A stretch of DNA of 64,000 nt from Kitasatospora viridis (GCF_007829815.1 NZ_VIWT01000004.1:1-64000); one strand, 5' to 3'; positions 9,645 to 19,005 are shown, numbered from the stretch's first letter. The notes: a model not told the origin generated them from the sequence alone. A program made the numbers and translations.

Positions 9645-10873
9645 GCCGTACCATCCTGGACATCCACATCCTGCAGACCGTCCCGCCCAGCAATGTGAAC
9701 CGCGACGACACCGGCTCTCCAAAAACGGCCGTATACGGGGGAGTTCGCCGCTCCCGGGTGTCCAGCCAGGCCTGGAAGCGTGCCACGCGACAGGCTTTCG
9801 CGCAGCTGCTGGACCCCAGCGAACTCGGCGTGCGCACCAAGAAGGTGGCCGAGGCCCTGGCGGAGCGCATCGCCGCGCTGCACCCGACCACGGAAGCCCC
9901 CGAAGCGCTCGCACTCGCTGCCGAGACGATCACCGCAGCGACCGGGGCGAGGATCGTTCCTCCTACCCGGAAGTCGAAAGCTGCCAACGACGGCGCTCCC
10001 GACCCGGCCCCCGAATCCTCCTACCTGATGTTCCTGAGTGCGCGTCAACTCGACGGGCTCGCCGAATTCGCGGTCGAGGCACTCGCTTCGGGCGACCGCA
10101 CGACGTTTCTCAAGGACAAGGCGAACAGGGCTCGTGCCCGGGAGCTCGCCGACACCCGCCATTCGGTCGACATCGCCCTGTTCGGACGCATGGTCGCCGA
10201 TGCCACCGACATCAACGTGGACGCTGCCGCCCAAGTAGCCCATGCGATCGGCGTCCATGCAGTAGAGATCGAATCCGATTACTACACGGCCGTGGACGAC
10301 CGCAACAGCGAGGCCGAACCCGGCGCTGGAATGATCGGCATCGTCGATTTCAACTCGTCGACGCTCTACCGCTACGCGGCGGTCGACGTCGACCAGCTGT
10401 ACCGCAATCTCAGCGCCGGTCCCGGTACTGACGAGCAGGCCGGCAAGGCCGTCCGGCGCGCCGTCGAGGCGTTCGTCGAGGGGTTCGTCGCCTCGATCCC
10501 GACCGGGAAGATCAACACCTTCGCCAACCACACCCTGCCTGACGCCGTGATCGTCAAACTCCGCTCGGCTCGACCGATCAGCTTCGTCGGCGCCTTCGAG
10601 AGGCCGGTGCCGGCCGACCAGTCCGGCGGACACGTGGCGGCTGCGTGCCGGAAGTTGGCCGCCTTCGTGCCGAGGATCGAGAAGGCGTACGGCGCTGAGG
10701 CCACCGGAGCCAGTTGGGTGCTCCTGGTGGGCGACGGAACGGCCCCACTCGCCGAGTTGGGGCGCGAGGTGACCTTGCCCGGCTTGGTGGAAGCCGTCGG
10801 AGCCGCCGTGGATGAGGCCGTCTCGCGGACCGCGGCCGATGCCATCGCCACGCGGGCGGAGCAGCGTGGATGA
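9641..10873 (+). CDS. cas7e: Cascade backbone protein Cas7e (Cse4/CasC)
   Basis: Cas7e forms the six-subunit filament that holds the crRNA spacer. The protein of 410 residues opens with the typical LDIHILQTVPPSNVNRDD, followed by VRRSRVSSQAWKRATR, both hallmarks of Cse4/CasC. A later segment, GKINTFANHTLPD, is also family-typical. Length is somewhat above E. coli CasC (363), mostly from insertions around residues 70-130. The start is taken as GTG 9641, which overlaps the cse2 stop; an open frame continues upstream but would run deep into cse2. Its stop overlaps cas5e by ATGA. Confidence 0.95.
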   Translation: MSRTILDIHILQTVPPSNVNRDDTGSPKTAVYGGVRRSRVSSQAWKRATRQAFAQLLDPSELGVRTKKVAEALAERIAALHPTTEAPEALALAAETITAATGARIVPPTRKSKAANDGAPDPAPESSYLMFLSARQLDGLAEFAVEALASGDRTTFLKDKANRARARELADTRHSVDIALFGRMVADATDINVDAAAQVAHAIGVHAVEIESDYYTAVDDRNSEAEPGAGMIGIVDFNSSTLYRYAAVDVDQLYRNLSAGPGTDEQAGKAVRRAVEAFVEGFVASIPTGKINTFANHTLPDAVIVKLRSARPISFVGAFERPVPADQSGGHVAAACRKLAAFVPRIEKAYGAEATGASWVLLVGDGTAPLAELGREVTLPGLVEAVGAAVDEAVSRTAADAIATRAEQRG

Positions 10874-11565
10874 GCGTGCTCGTCCTGCGGTTGGCCGGAC
10901 CGCTGCAGTCCTGGGGCTCCTCAGCACGCTTCGGCCGCCGCACCAGCGAGACCGCGCCAACCAAGAGCGGTGTCATCGGCCTGCTCGCCGGTGCGCTGGG
11001 GCGCCCACGTGATGCCGACGTCTCCGACCTCGCAGCGCTCCGGTTCGGCGTGCGGATCGACCAGCCCGGCACCCGAATCACCGACCTGCAGACGGCACAT
11101 CACGCCGACTCCGAGAAGTCGATGCCGTTGTCCCACCGGATCTACCTGGCGGACGCGGTGTTCCTCGCCGCCCTCCAGGGCGAAGCGACGCTGATCGAGA
11201 GACTGCACGCAGCTGTGCTGGCGCCGGTCTTCCTGCCCTACCTGGGACGGCGCTCATGTCCGCCGAGCCTGCCGATCGACCTCGGGACCCGGCCCGGGCC
11301 CGACCTGCGGAAGGTCCTGGAGCAGGAGGACTGGCACGCCTCCGACTGGTACCGGGATCGACACCGCAGCGAAGCCGTGCAGTTGTCCCTCCTCGTCGAA
11401 CCCACGGCAGGCGAGGGGATGCCCGAGTACAGCCAGCGCGACCAGCCGCTCAGCTTCGACCCCCGACACCGCCGCTACGCGCTGCGCGGCGTCTCCGCCG
11501 GCACGATGCGGGTGCCCCGCGCCGTTCCCGACCACGATCCGACGCAGCTGCTGGACGGTGTCTGA
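10870..11565 (+). CDS. cas5e: Cascade subunit Cas5e (CasD)
   Basis: Cas5e caps the 5' handle of the crRNA and contacts Cas8e. The 231-residue product begins LVLRLAGPLQSWGSSARF and continues ETAPTKSGVIGLLAGALGR, the defining N-terminal RAMP motifs of the CasD family. GVSAGTMRVPRAVPDHD near the C-terminus fits the family's closing strand. It overlaps cas7e at the start (ATGA) and is followed after three bases by cas6e. It contains no residues expected for RNA cleavage, consistent with Cas6e being the processing enzyme here. Confidence 0.95.
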   Translation: MSVLVLRLAGPLQSWGSSARFGRRTSETAPTKSGVIGLLAGALGRPRDADVSDLAALRFGVRIDQPGTRITDLQTAHHADSEKSMPLSHRIYLADAVFLAALQGEATLIERLHAAVLAPVFLPYLGRRSCPPSLPIDLGTRPGPDLRKVLEQEDWHASDWYRDRHRSEAVQLSLLVEPTAGEGMPEYSQRDQPLSFDPRHRRYALRGVSAGTMRVPRAVPDHDPTQLLDGV

Positions 11566-11568
11566 GCC

Positions 11569-12273
11569 ATGTTCCTCACCCGTTTTCGCCTCAACACCGC
11601 GCGGTCCGGCGCCAGGCGTCTGCTCTCCTCACCCCAACAACTGCACGCCGCCGTGATGTCGTCGTTCGCCGAACCACCGGGCCGACCGGACGGCGGTCCC
11701 CGCGTCCTGTGGCGGGTCGACCACAACTCCCGCACCGAAGTGGTGCTCTACCTGGTCGGACCCCAGCGTCCGGACCTGACCCACCTCGTGGAGCAGGCGG
11801 GATGGCCGACCACGGGTGGGTGGCAGACGTACGACTACGCGCCCTTCCTGACCCGCCTCACAACCGACAGCACCTGGTCGTTCCGGCTCACCGCCAATCC
11901 GGTTCACAGCATCCGCCGGAAGGACGGCGAGCCGACGAAGCGGACCGCCCATCTGACGAAGCACCACCAGGCACGATGGCTGCTCGACCGACAGGGTGCG
12001 GGCGGGTTCACCATCGTGACGAAGGCACCCGAACGCCAACTGCTGCCGCAAGGCGACGAGTACGAGCTCATCGTCCGCGACCAGCGCGGACTCGACTTCA
12101 CCAAGGTCGAGCAGACCCGCGGCTCGCGCAGTCGGGTCACCTTGGTCACCGCCACCTACGACGGCCGGCTGCGGGTCACCGATCCCGACGCCATGCGCCA
12201 CGTCCTGACCATGGGCCTCGGCAAGGCCAAGGCCTACGGCTGCGGTCTGCTGACACTCGCACCGGTGCGGTGA
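11569..12273 (+). CDS. cas6e: crRNA-processing endoribonuclease Cas6e (CasE)
   Basis: Cas6e cuts the repeat RNA at the base of its hairpin and stays bound to the 3' handle. The protein of 234 residues begins MFLTRFRLNT and has a histidine at position 26 (SPQQLHAAVMSSF), matching the catalytic His26 of E. coli CasE. The C-terminal glycine-rich loop GLGKAKAYGCGLLTLAP is the classic RAMP G-loop. NPVHSIRRKDGEPTKR (around 105-120) is also typical. It must handle two repeat forms, one with a full 6-bp stem (array 1) and one where the loop-side pair is broken (array 2). It starts three bases after cas5e. Confidence 0.95.
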   Translation: MFLTRFRLNTARSGARRLLSSPQQLHAAVMSSFAEPPGRPDGGPRVLWRVDHNSRTEVVLYLVGPQRPDLTHLVEQAGWPTTGGWQTYDYAPFLTRLTTDSTWSFRLTANPVHSIRRKDGEPTKRTAHLTKHHQARWLLDRQGAGGFTIVTKAPERQLLPQGDEYELIVRDQRGLDFTKVEQTRGSRSRVTLVTATYDGRLRVTDPDAMRHVLTMGLGKAKAYGCGLLTLAPVR

Positions 12274-12277
12274 CGAC

Positions 12278-13231
12278 GTGCGAACACCCGCTGCCCGCGG
12301 CCAGTCCACACCGCGCGAACTCACCCGTGTCAGCGACCGACTGTCGTTCGTCTACCTGGAACGCTGCGTCGTCCACCGGGACGCCAACGCGATCACCGCA
12401 GACGACGCCGACGGCACGGTCCACATCCCCGCCGCCACCATCGGCGCTCTTCTCCTCGGCCCGGGAACGCGCATCACCCACCAGGCGATGAGCGTGCTCG
12501 GCGAGTGCGGAGCCGGTGTCGTATGGGTCGGTGAGAACAGCGTGCGCTACTACGCGAGCGGGCGGGCGCTCACCCGTTCGTCCGGACTGGCGGAGGCCCA
12601 GGCCGCGGCCTGGGCGAACCGACGCAGCCGGATCGACGTAGCACGCGCCATGTACCGCACCCGGTTCCCGGACGAGGATCCGGCCGGCCTGACCCGTCAC
12701 GAACTGCTGGGTCGCGAGGGCACCCGGGTGAAGGAGTGCTACCGGCGGGAGTCACTGCGCACCGGGGTCCGCTGGCACGGTCGGCGCTACACCCCAGGCG
12801 ACTTCGCCTCCGGTGACACCCCGAACCAGGCCGTCACCGCAGCCGCCCAATGCATGTACGGCATCGCCCACGCCGTCGTCGCGGCGCTCGGCTGCTCGCC
12901 CGCCCTCGGCTTCGTGCACTCCGGGCACGAGCTGTCCTTCGTACTCGACGTGGCCGACCTGTACAAGACGGACGTGGGGATCCCCGCCGCCTTCGACGCG
13001 GCAGCCGACGGGGACGAGGACATCGCCGCCCGCACCCGCCGCGCCCTGCGCGACCGGAACCGCGAAACCCGCCTGCTGGACCGGTGCGTCGACGACATCA
13101 AACGCCTCCTGGCTCCGTACGGGAGGTACGGCTCCGGAGAGGAGGAAGCGGACCGGGTGGACCTACAGACCGACCGCGACGGACGAGTCGCCGGCGGGCG
13201 GAACCACAGCCACGAAGTGGAGGGCTGGTGA
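12278..13231 (+). CDS. cas1: Spacer integrase Cas1 (type I-E)
   Basis: Cas1 with Cas2 captures and inserts new spacers at the leader end of an array. The 317-residue protein keeps the metal-binding residues of the family: E147 (GREGTRVKE), H214 (FVHSGHELSF) and D224/D227 (LDVADLYK). The N-terminal region (RLSFVYLERCVVHRD) aligns well with Cas1e. The start GTG 12278 gives an N-terminus of family length and lies four bases after cas6e. The C-terminus (about 285-317) is polar and acidic and probably disordered. Its stop overlaps cas2 (GTGA). Confidence 0.96.
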   Translation: MRTPAARGQSTPRELTRVSDRLSFVYLERCVVHRDANAITADDADGTVHIPAATIGALLLGPGTRITHQAMSVLGECGAGVVWVGENSVRYYASGRALTRSSGLAEAQAAAWANRRSRIDVARAMYRTRFPDEDPAGLTRHELLGREGTRVKECYRRESLRTGVRWHGRRYTPGDFASGDTPNQAVTAAAQCMYGIAHAVVAALGCSPALGFVHSGHELSFVLDVADLYKTDVGIPAAFDAAADGDEDIAARTRRALRDRNRETRLLDRCVDDIKRLLAPYGRYGSGEEEADRVDLQTDRDGRVAGGRNHSHEVEGW

Positions 13232-13578
13232 TCACCATCGTCCTCACCAACTGCCCGACCGGATTGCGCGGCTTCCTCACCCGCTGGCTGTGGGAGATCT
13301 CCCCCGGCGTCTTCGTCGGCAACCCGTCCGCGCGCATCCGCGACCTGCTCTGGCAGGAGGTGAAGACCTACACCGGCCAGGGGCGCGCCCTCCTCACCTA
13401 CAACACCGACTCGGAGCAGGGGTTCGCCTTCGAAACCCACGATCACAAGTGGCAGCCCGTCGACCACGAGGGCATCACCTTGATCCAGCGCCCTGCCGAG
13501 CGCCCCACCCCAGCACCCGAGCCACCAACGCGAGGCTGGAGCAACGCGGCGAAGCGGCGGCGGTTTGGGAGCGGATGA
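13228..13578 (+). CDS. cas2: Spacer integrase partner Cas2 (type I-E)
   Basis: Cas2e dimers bridge two Cas1 dimers and help measure the protospacer. The 116-residue product shows the Cas2e signature LTNCPTGLRGFLTRWLWEI, then GVFVGNPSARIRDLLW. From about residue 88 there is a Pro-rich tail, which many Cas2e proteins carry. The GTG start at 13228 overlaps the cas1 stop; upstream in-frame codons fall inside cas1 and were ignored. It is the last cas gene; array 2 begins about 600 bp further on. Confidence 0.94.
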   Translation: MITIVLTNCPTGLRGFLTRWLWEISPGVFVGNPSARIRDLLWQEVKTYTGQGRALLTYNTDSEQGFAFETHDHKWQPVDHEGITLIQRPAERPTPAPEPPTRGWSNAAKRRRFGSG

Positions 13579-14065
13579 GGTGATGTTGGGGCCGGGCAAC
13601 CGGGACAGCGGGACTACTCGGACTTCCGGCCCCCTGGCTGACAAGCCATCAGGACCGACCTGGTGGCCGCGCACGAGGTTGGTCGCCCGACGGTCTGTGG
13701 CGTAGACGCCGCGTTCCGTTGGGTCTCGCGCCGTTACGAACCGGCCCGCACCTCTCCTCCTTCTCCCGCTGGTGATCTGGTAGCCAGTCACATGCGCCCC
13801 GCTGTCGGACGGTTCATCCTGGCCCAGTAGCGCCCCGGTGGTCGCGGCCGCAGGCTCGCCGACACGGTCCCGGGCCGGGGGTCACGAGCGACGAGCCTCC
13901 GGCTTCGCCCTGTCGTGCGGCACGGCGGTGAAGGTGCCGCCGGTCGGCCAAGGCCAACTCCGCGAACTCTCAGTAGGAGCGCGCGCCATGCGCCGCCAGC
14001 GAGCGTCGGTCACCACAATGACAAGTGACGTCGCGTCAACCACGAAGGCATAGCCTCCCACCACC
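13579..14065. other. Non-coding region between cas2 and the array 2 leader
   Basis: Short open frames exist on both strands but lack ribosome-binding sites and family resemblance, so I call no gene here. No repeats, tRNA or mobile-element ends were seen. The stretch may be the outer part of the array 2 leader or the scar of a lost gene. Confidence 0.4.
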
Positions 14066-14175
14066 CCCGCGCCGTGTTATTTCAGATAATAAGAGGCACT
14101 TTGTCGGAGATGCCCGAATCAATGAAAGTACTCCCCGTTGCGCCGCTGGCCTGACACACCACCAGGTCAGTGACT
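14066..14175 (+). promoter_or_regulatory. Probable leader of CRISPR array 2
   Basis: This stretch immediately precedes the first perfect repeat of array 2 and is much richer in A and T than its surroundings. It contains TTATTTCAGATAATAA at 14077-14092, an imperfect inverted repeat that could bend DNA or serve as a promoter element. New spacers are expected to enter at its right edge. Array decay at the far end supports this polarity. The exact promoter cannot be fixed by eye. Confidence 0.6.
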
Positions 14176-15973
14176 CTGCTCCCCGCACCCACGGGGTTGG
14201 TCCCCGGATGCACACCAAGCTGTCCGTCCTGCTCCTCTGCTCCCCGCACCCACGGGGTTGGTCCCGATATCGTTTTTCGTATCCACTTCGCCGGTGCCTG
14301 CTCCCCGCACCCACGGGGTTGGTCCCGGTGAACGCCGGCCGCTGAATCGCCGAGGCGACTGCTCCCCGCACCCACGGGGTTGGTCCCGGTGCGCTGAACC
14401 AGCGGAGCACACCGACCCGCTGCTCCCCGCACCCACGGGGTTGGTCCCTGGAAGGGCGGCTCGCCGGCGGGGCTGGTGACCTGCTCCCCGCACCCACGGG
14501 GTTGGTCCCGCCGAACCCGATCCCGTGGGGGCGGCGGCGTACTGCTCCCCGCACCCACGGGGTTGGTCCCGGCGACCTGGCCCGCACCGAGTGGGGCACC
14601 GGCTGCTCCCCGCACCCACGGGGTTGGTCCCGTGGAGGGGACCGGCTCGAAGAAGAACCACCGCTGCTCCCCGCACCCACGGGGTTGGTCCCGCTGGCAC
14701 GTCGTTCTCCACCGCGGTGATCAGCTGCTCCCCGCACCCACGGGGTTGGTCCCGGTATCGCCCGCCCGGCCGCGGCCGGCCGGTCCTGCTCCCCGCACCC
14801 ACGGGGTTGGTCCCAGCCACAAACCAGGACACAGCCGGGGCCGCCGCTGCTCCCCGCACCCACGGGGTTGGTCCCCAGTGGCAGCAGCAGTACGAGCAGT
14901 TGCAGGGCTGCTCCCCGCACCCACGGGGTTGGTCCCGTCACCCCCTTTCCGGGAAAAAGCGCAGGAGTCTGCTCCCCGCACCCACGGGGTTGGTCCCGGT
15001 ATCGAGAACAAGATCCCGCAGCTGCGCTCCTGCTCCCCGCACCCACGGGGTTGGTCCCTGCATGTCGTGGGGGTGGCCGCCGTGGGCGTTCTGCTCCCCG
15101 CACCCACGGGGTTGGTCCCCTGTCCGCCAGCCAGCGCAGCGTCCTGGAATGCTGCTCCCCGCACCCACGGGGTTGGTCCCCGCGGGGGTCTGCGCCGGGG
15201 CCGGCGCCGGGTCTGCTCCCCGCACCCACGGGGTTGGTCCCGACGGCGCCGCCGTACCGGAGAACGGCGCTGGCTGCTCCCCGCACCCACGGGGTTGGTC
15301 CCATGCCGAGCGTGCTCATGGACGAACCGAGACGCTGCTCCCCGCACCCACGGGGTTGGTCCCGCACGAGTGCCGGGCCCGGACCGTGGTCCGAACTGCT
15401 CCCCGCACCCACGGGGTTGGTCCCTGGCCGCCACCGAGGCCCGCCTGGGCGGTGGTCTGCCCCCCGCACCCACGGGGTTGGTCCCGGTCTGGTTGGCCAC
15501 CTCCCAGCCCTGCGCCACTGCTCCCCACACCCACGGGGTTGGTCCCGTCGCAGGCGTGGTGGGACGCTTACCTTGCTCCTGCTCCCCGCACCCACGGGGT
15601 TGGTCCCCCGCTGACCTGGATCGTCGTCGCGGTAATGGCCTGCTCCCCGCACCCACGGGGTTGGCCCCGGGTGCCGCCCGTTGCCCGCGAAGCAGACGAG
15701 CTGCTCCCCGCACCCACGGGGTTGGCCCCGGGTGCCGCCCGTTGCCCGCGAAGCAGACGAGCTGCTCCCCGCACCCGCGGGGTTGGTCCCGGTGCCGGTC
15801 TGGGTGGAAACGGCGTTTCCACCTGCTCCCTGCACCCGCGGGGTTGGCCCCCAGGCTCCCGCCGGCACGAGCTACGCCGTGGTCTGCTCCCCGCGCCTGC
15901 GGGGTTGGTCCCTACCTTGCCGGGCAGTACGCCGAGCTGCACCCCTGCTCCCCACATCCGCGGGGTTGGCCCC
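14176..15973 (+). CRISPR. CRISPR array 2, type I-E, complete
   Basis: Thirty 29-bp repeats enclose 29 spacers of exactly 32 bp, with an unbroken 61-bp period from 14176 to 15973. Repeats 1-26 carry CCCACGGGG in the core, where array 1 has CCCGCGGGG. Repeats 27-30 (from 15762) return to a G at that place. Changes accumulate at the right end: 15457 (CCCCCCGC), 15518 (CCCCACAC), 15640 and 15701 (TTGGCCCC), 15823, 15884 and 15945. This places the leader on the left next to cas2 and the oldest spacers on the right. The two units starting at 15640 and 15701 carry the same spacer. Confidence 0.99.
15640..15761 (+). repeat. Tandemly duplicated repeat-spacer unit in array 2
   Basis: The 61-bp units 15640-15700 and 15701-15761 are identical, including an otherwise rare TTGGCCCC repeat end and the same 32-bp spacer. 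A slipped or unequal recombination event inside the array explains this better than two acquisitions. The spacer differs at only two bases (offsets 7 and 9) from the array 1 spacer at 247-278. Confidence 0.9.
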
Positions 15974-16087
15974 GATGCAACGAGCGGTGCCCGCGTGCAG
16001 CCCGCCGCCACGCCAGCGTTGGCAGCCAAGTGGGCGCTCTGCTCGCCCTGCGGTGCCGCCTGGCGTGGCCCCGGGCTTGAGGCCGCC

Positions 16088-17006
16088 TCAGCTCCTCACC
16101 GGGACGTCGCACGCCTTCCGGTCCGCCGGGTAGGCGTGCGACGTCGGGAATTCGAGGCCTCCCAAGTACGTCTGCACGAGGGCGGTGCAGTCGGCGGTGG
16201 CGGGGGTGTTGGTCTGGGTGCCTGCGTGTTCCTGGTCGAGGTGGGTGATGGCGTCGGCGCAGTCGAGGGGCAGGTCGGCGCGGCCGAGGGTGATGGAGGC
16301 GATCATCTGGTTGACCTCGGCGTCCTGGGCGGGGGGTGAGGTCTCCGTAGGTGGTGAGGCGGATGTGGGAGGCGGGGGCCACCAGAGGCGGTGGTCGTGC
16401 TTGCGGGTGCCGTTGTCGTCGGGGAGGACGTCGGTGTGGACGGTCCAGGTCTGGGCCTGGCGCCCGCCCATGGGGTCAGCGGTGCCGGGTCGGCGGCGGT
16501 GATGGTCTCCGGGTGGCGGTGACGGCGGTGGCGTCGAGCTGGTGGGCGATGCCGAAGTCCAGGACACGCGGGCCGTCTCCGGCGAGGATGACGTTCGAGG
16601 GCTTGAGGTCGCGGTGGGCGACGCCGGCCCAGTGGATGCAGGCGAGCGCGTGCGCGGTCGCGGCGGCGAAGGTCATCAAGTTCTCGCCGGTCAGCGGGCC
16701 GTGGGCCTGGACGTGCTGCGAGAGGGTGTTGCCGGCCACGTAGTCGGTGGCCAGCCAGGGCTGTTCGGCCTGCGGCCCGGCGTCCACCAGCGGGACGAGG
16801 TAGGGGCCTTCGATCTTTCGCAGGAGGGTCACCTCCCTGGCGAACCGCTTGCGGTGCTCCGGGTCCTGGGCGTGCTCGGCGTGCAGCACCTTCACCGCGA
16901 GCGGCCGGCCGGTGTCCGGGTGCAGGCAGTAGTACACGGTGCCCATGCCGCCCGCGCCGATTCTTTCCAGCGGACGGTAGGGGCCTATGAGTTCGGGGTT
17001 CGCCAC
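16088..17006 (-). pseudogene. Broken Ser/Thr protein kinase gene
   Basis: Reading leftward from ATG 17006, the first 160 residues are a good Hanks-type kinase N-lobe and catalytic loop: IGAGGMGTVYYC (Gly loop), LAVKVL (ATP-binding lysine), HRDLKPSNVIL (catalytic loop) and LDFGIAHQL. Directly after the DFG region the frame is lost and stops at 16476. The activation segment, APE motif and whole C-lobe are missing. Another frame (stop at 16088) then continues with a tail containing TWTVHTDVLPDDNG and two cysteines in a Thr-rich context, which may be the former C-terminal region. A deletion plus frameshift is the simplest reading. Sequencing error could explain a shift but not the missing C-lobe. 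Confidence 0.7.
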
Positions 17007-17112
17007 GGCACGGATTCTTCCGCATCGGCGGTCACGGGTCGTGGACGGGGCGCAGCGGCAGCCATACCGTTGGGGTGTGACGGACAGTCAAAGTGGGCGA
17101 GGAGCGCTCCCA

Positions 17113-18057
17113 ATGAGGCGCCCGAGCGCGCCCTCCACCCGCCGGCTGCACGCGTACGTGCACGGCGCCCTCCGGGAGATCCGCAGCACCGCGCTGTTCT
17201 CCTCCGCCGTGGCCTGGGAGGACGTGGACCGCGAGGCACAGGCGGTGCTGGGGACCGCCCGCTGCTACGCCGACACCCACGCCTTCCTCACCGAAGTGCT
17301 CCAGCGGGCCGGTGGCCGGCACAGCCACCTGACCCCACCGCCCGGGTCGGCCCGCAGCCGGGAGCGGAACGCGCGGCTGGCCGAGGTCCTGGGGCCTCCG
17401 GTGCCCACCGGCCGGCTCGTGGGTCAAGGGTCCGCCACCGTGGCCCACCTGCGGCTGCCGAGGCTGCCCGAGGGGCGCCGGGCCGCCCGCCGCTACCTGG
17501 CCGACGGCGCCACGGTGATGAACTCCCTGATCGCCGCGCGCCCGTGCGGATGGATCGTGGACCTTCGCGCCAACCTCGGCGGCGGCATGTGGCCGATGCT
17601 CGCGGTGGCCGCCCCGTTGTTGCCCGAGGGCGTGCTCGGGCACTTCCGGCTGCCCGACGGCCGGGTGCAGAGCTGGTCGGCACGGCACGGCCGGATCAGG
17701 TTGGACCGCCGGGCCATGGCGCGAGTCGTCCGGACCCAGGACCGGCCCGGCGAGCACGCGCCCGTCGCCGTCCTCACCTCACGGCACACCGCCAGTGCCG
17801 GCGAGGCCGTGGCCCTGGCCTTCCGGGCGCAGCCCCGGGCCCGGCTGATCGGCGCTCCCACGGCGGGAATGACCACGGGCAACCGCACCCACGTGCTGCG
17901 GGACGGGACTCGACTGCACATCAGCTCGGTCTGTTACGCCGACCAGCACCAGGCCCTGGTCGAGGGCCCGATCCCCGTCGACCACCACCTCGCCGACAAC
18001 AGCCGTGAGATCGCCTTGAGCACTGCCCTGAGCTGGATCCACCACACGGCTCAATAG
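17113..18057 (+). CDS. S41-family (C-terminal processing) peptidase-like protein
   Basis: The 314-residue product resembles the tail-specific/interphotoreceptor-type S41 fold. GWIVDLRANLGGGMWPML matches the DLRxNxGG strand that precedes the active site, and TASAGEAVALAF contains the expected nucleophile serine. PTAGMTTGNRTHVLRDG follows as in the family. No signal peptide or PDZ domain is evident, so a cytoplasmic enzyme is likely. The start was chosen at ATG 17113 because AGGAG lies eight bases before it; GTG 17077 would add 12 residues. It diverges from the broken kinase and converges with the LysR gene, three bases away. Substrate unknown. Confidence 0.75.
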   Translation: MRRPSAPSTRRLHAYVHGALREIRSTALFSSAVAWEDVDREAQAVLGTARCYADTHAFLTEVLQRAGGRHSHLTPPPGSARSRERNARLAEVLGPPVPTGRLVGQGSATVAHLRLPRLPEGRRAARRYLADGATVMNSLIAARPCGWIVDLRANLGGGMWPMLAVAAPLLPEGVLGHFRLPDGRVQSWSARHGRIRLDRRAMARVVRTQDRPGEHAPVAVLTSRHTASAGEAVALAFRAQPRARLIGAPTAGMTTGNRTHVLRDGTRLHISSVCYADQHQALVEGPIPVDHHLADNSREIALSTALSWIHHTAQ

Positions 18058-18060
18058 GAG

Positions 18061-18972
18061 TCAGGCGGCGAGCTCGGCGGCCTGCTGACGCAGGGCGCGC
18101 GCCAGCGCCTGCACGGGTGCGCCGGGCGGACCGGGCAGGCGCACCAGGCTGACCAGCCGCGCCTCCTCCGCGACGCCTTCGACGGGCACCATGCGCAGGC
18201 CGGGCGGGACGGCGGGCAGCAGCGCCGGTGTGGCCGTGGTGATGCCGGCGCCGGCCGCGACGAGTTGGAGCTTGGTCAGCCAGTCGCGGGCGGTGTGGCG
18301 GACCTCGGGTCGCCCGGGCAGGCCGGGCCAGATGCCGAGCAGCGGCTCGTCCGGGGTGCCGGGGCTGGCGATCCACGGTGCGGCCGCGAGCTCCTCGACG
18401 CTGATGCTGCCCCGTTCGGCGAACGGGCTGCCGGCCGGTACGGCCACCGCCAACTGTGTTTCCAGCAGGGGCTCGACGCTCAGGGGCGGGGCGTCGGTGT
18501 CGGGCGAGCGGTGCGGGGGCCGGGAGGTGAGCAGGGCGAGGTCCAGGGTGCCGGAGCGCAGCGCGCGGACCAGTGCGGGTGTGGTTCCCTCACGTGTCGT
18601 CACCTGGAGGTGCGGGTGGTCCTGGCGCAGCATCGCGAGGGCGCGGGGCACGATCACCGCTCCGGCCATGGGGAAGAAGCCGAGCCGGACGCGGCCCCGC
18701 TCGGCCGCCTGCGCGCCGCTGAGCTCCCGGTCGGCCGCCGCGACGGCGTCCAGGGCGACGACGGCGTGCCGCAGCAGGGCGCGGCCCGGGCCGGTGAGCC
18801 GGACGCCGCCGGGGTAGCGGTCGAAGAGCCGGGCGCCGGTTGCCTGTTCGAGCGCGGCCACCTGCCGGGAGACGGCCGACTGGGTGTACCCGAGCGCGTC
18901 CGCCGCGGCCGTGAAGGTGCCCCGCTCCGCCACCTCGCGCAGCACCCGCAGCCCGGCCAGCGTCATCTCCAT
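18061..18972 (-). CDS. LysR-family transcriptional regulator
   Basis: The 303-residue protein has a standard N-terminal winged helix-turn-helix (residues 4-63; GTFTAAADALGYTQSAVSRQ) and a LysR substrate-binding domain from about 90. It diverges from the tautomerase gene 158 bp away. A perfect inverted repeat lies between them, closer to this gene. By the family's usual pattern it should repress itself and activate the tautomerase, perhaps with the polyketide gene behind it, on binding a small acid or related effector. Confidence 0.9.
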   Translation of the reverse strand: MEMTLAGLRVLREVAERGTFTAAADALGYTQSAVSRQVAALEQATGARLFDRYPGGVRLTGPGRALLRHAVVALDAVAAADRELSGAQAAERGRVRLGFFPMAGAVIVPRALAMLRQDHPHLQVTTREGTTPALVRALRSGTLDLALLTSRPPHRSPDTDAPPLSVEPLLETQLAVAVPAGSPFAERGSISVEELAAAPWIASPGTPDEPLLGIWPGLPGRPEVRHTARDWLTKLQLVAAGAGITTATPALLPAVPPGLRMVPVEGVAEEARLVSLVRLPGPPGAPVQALARALRQQAAELAA

Positions 18973-19005
18973 CGAGCTCCCCCGTCAGCCGGCCATGAGT
19001 GTTCA

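Noticed and set aside
13838..14064. Opposing small open frames between cas2 and array 2
   Set aside because: No ribosome-binding site, no family pattern, and both run into the leader.
1..15973. Self-targeting spacers
   Set aside because: I noticed no spacer matching a gene in this window, but a systematic comparison was not possible by eye, so no claim is made.
14036..16080. Open frames through array 2, including one of 610 codons on the minus strand
   Set aside because: Same repeat artefact as in array 1; no protein family resemblance.
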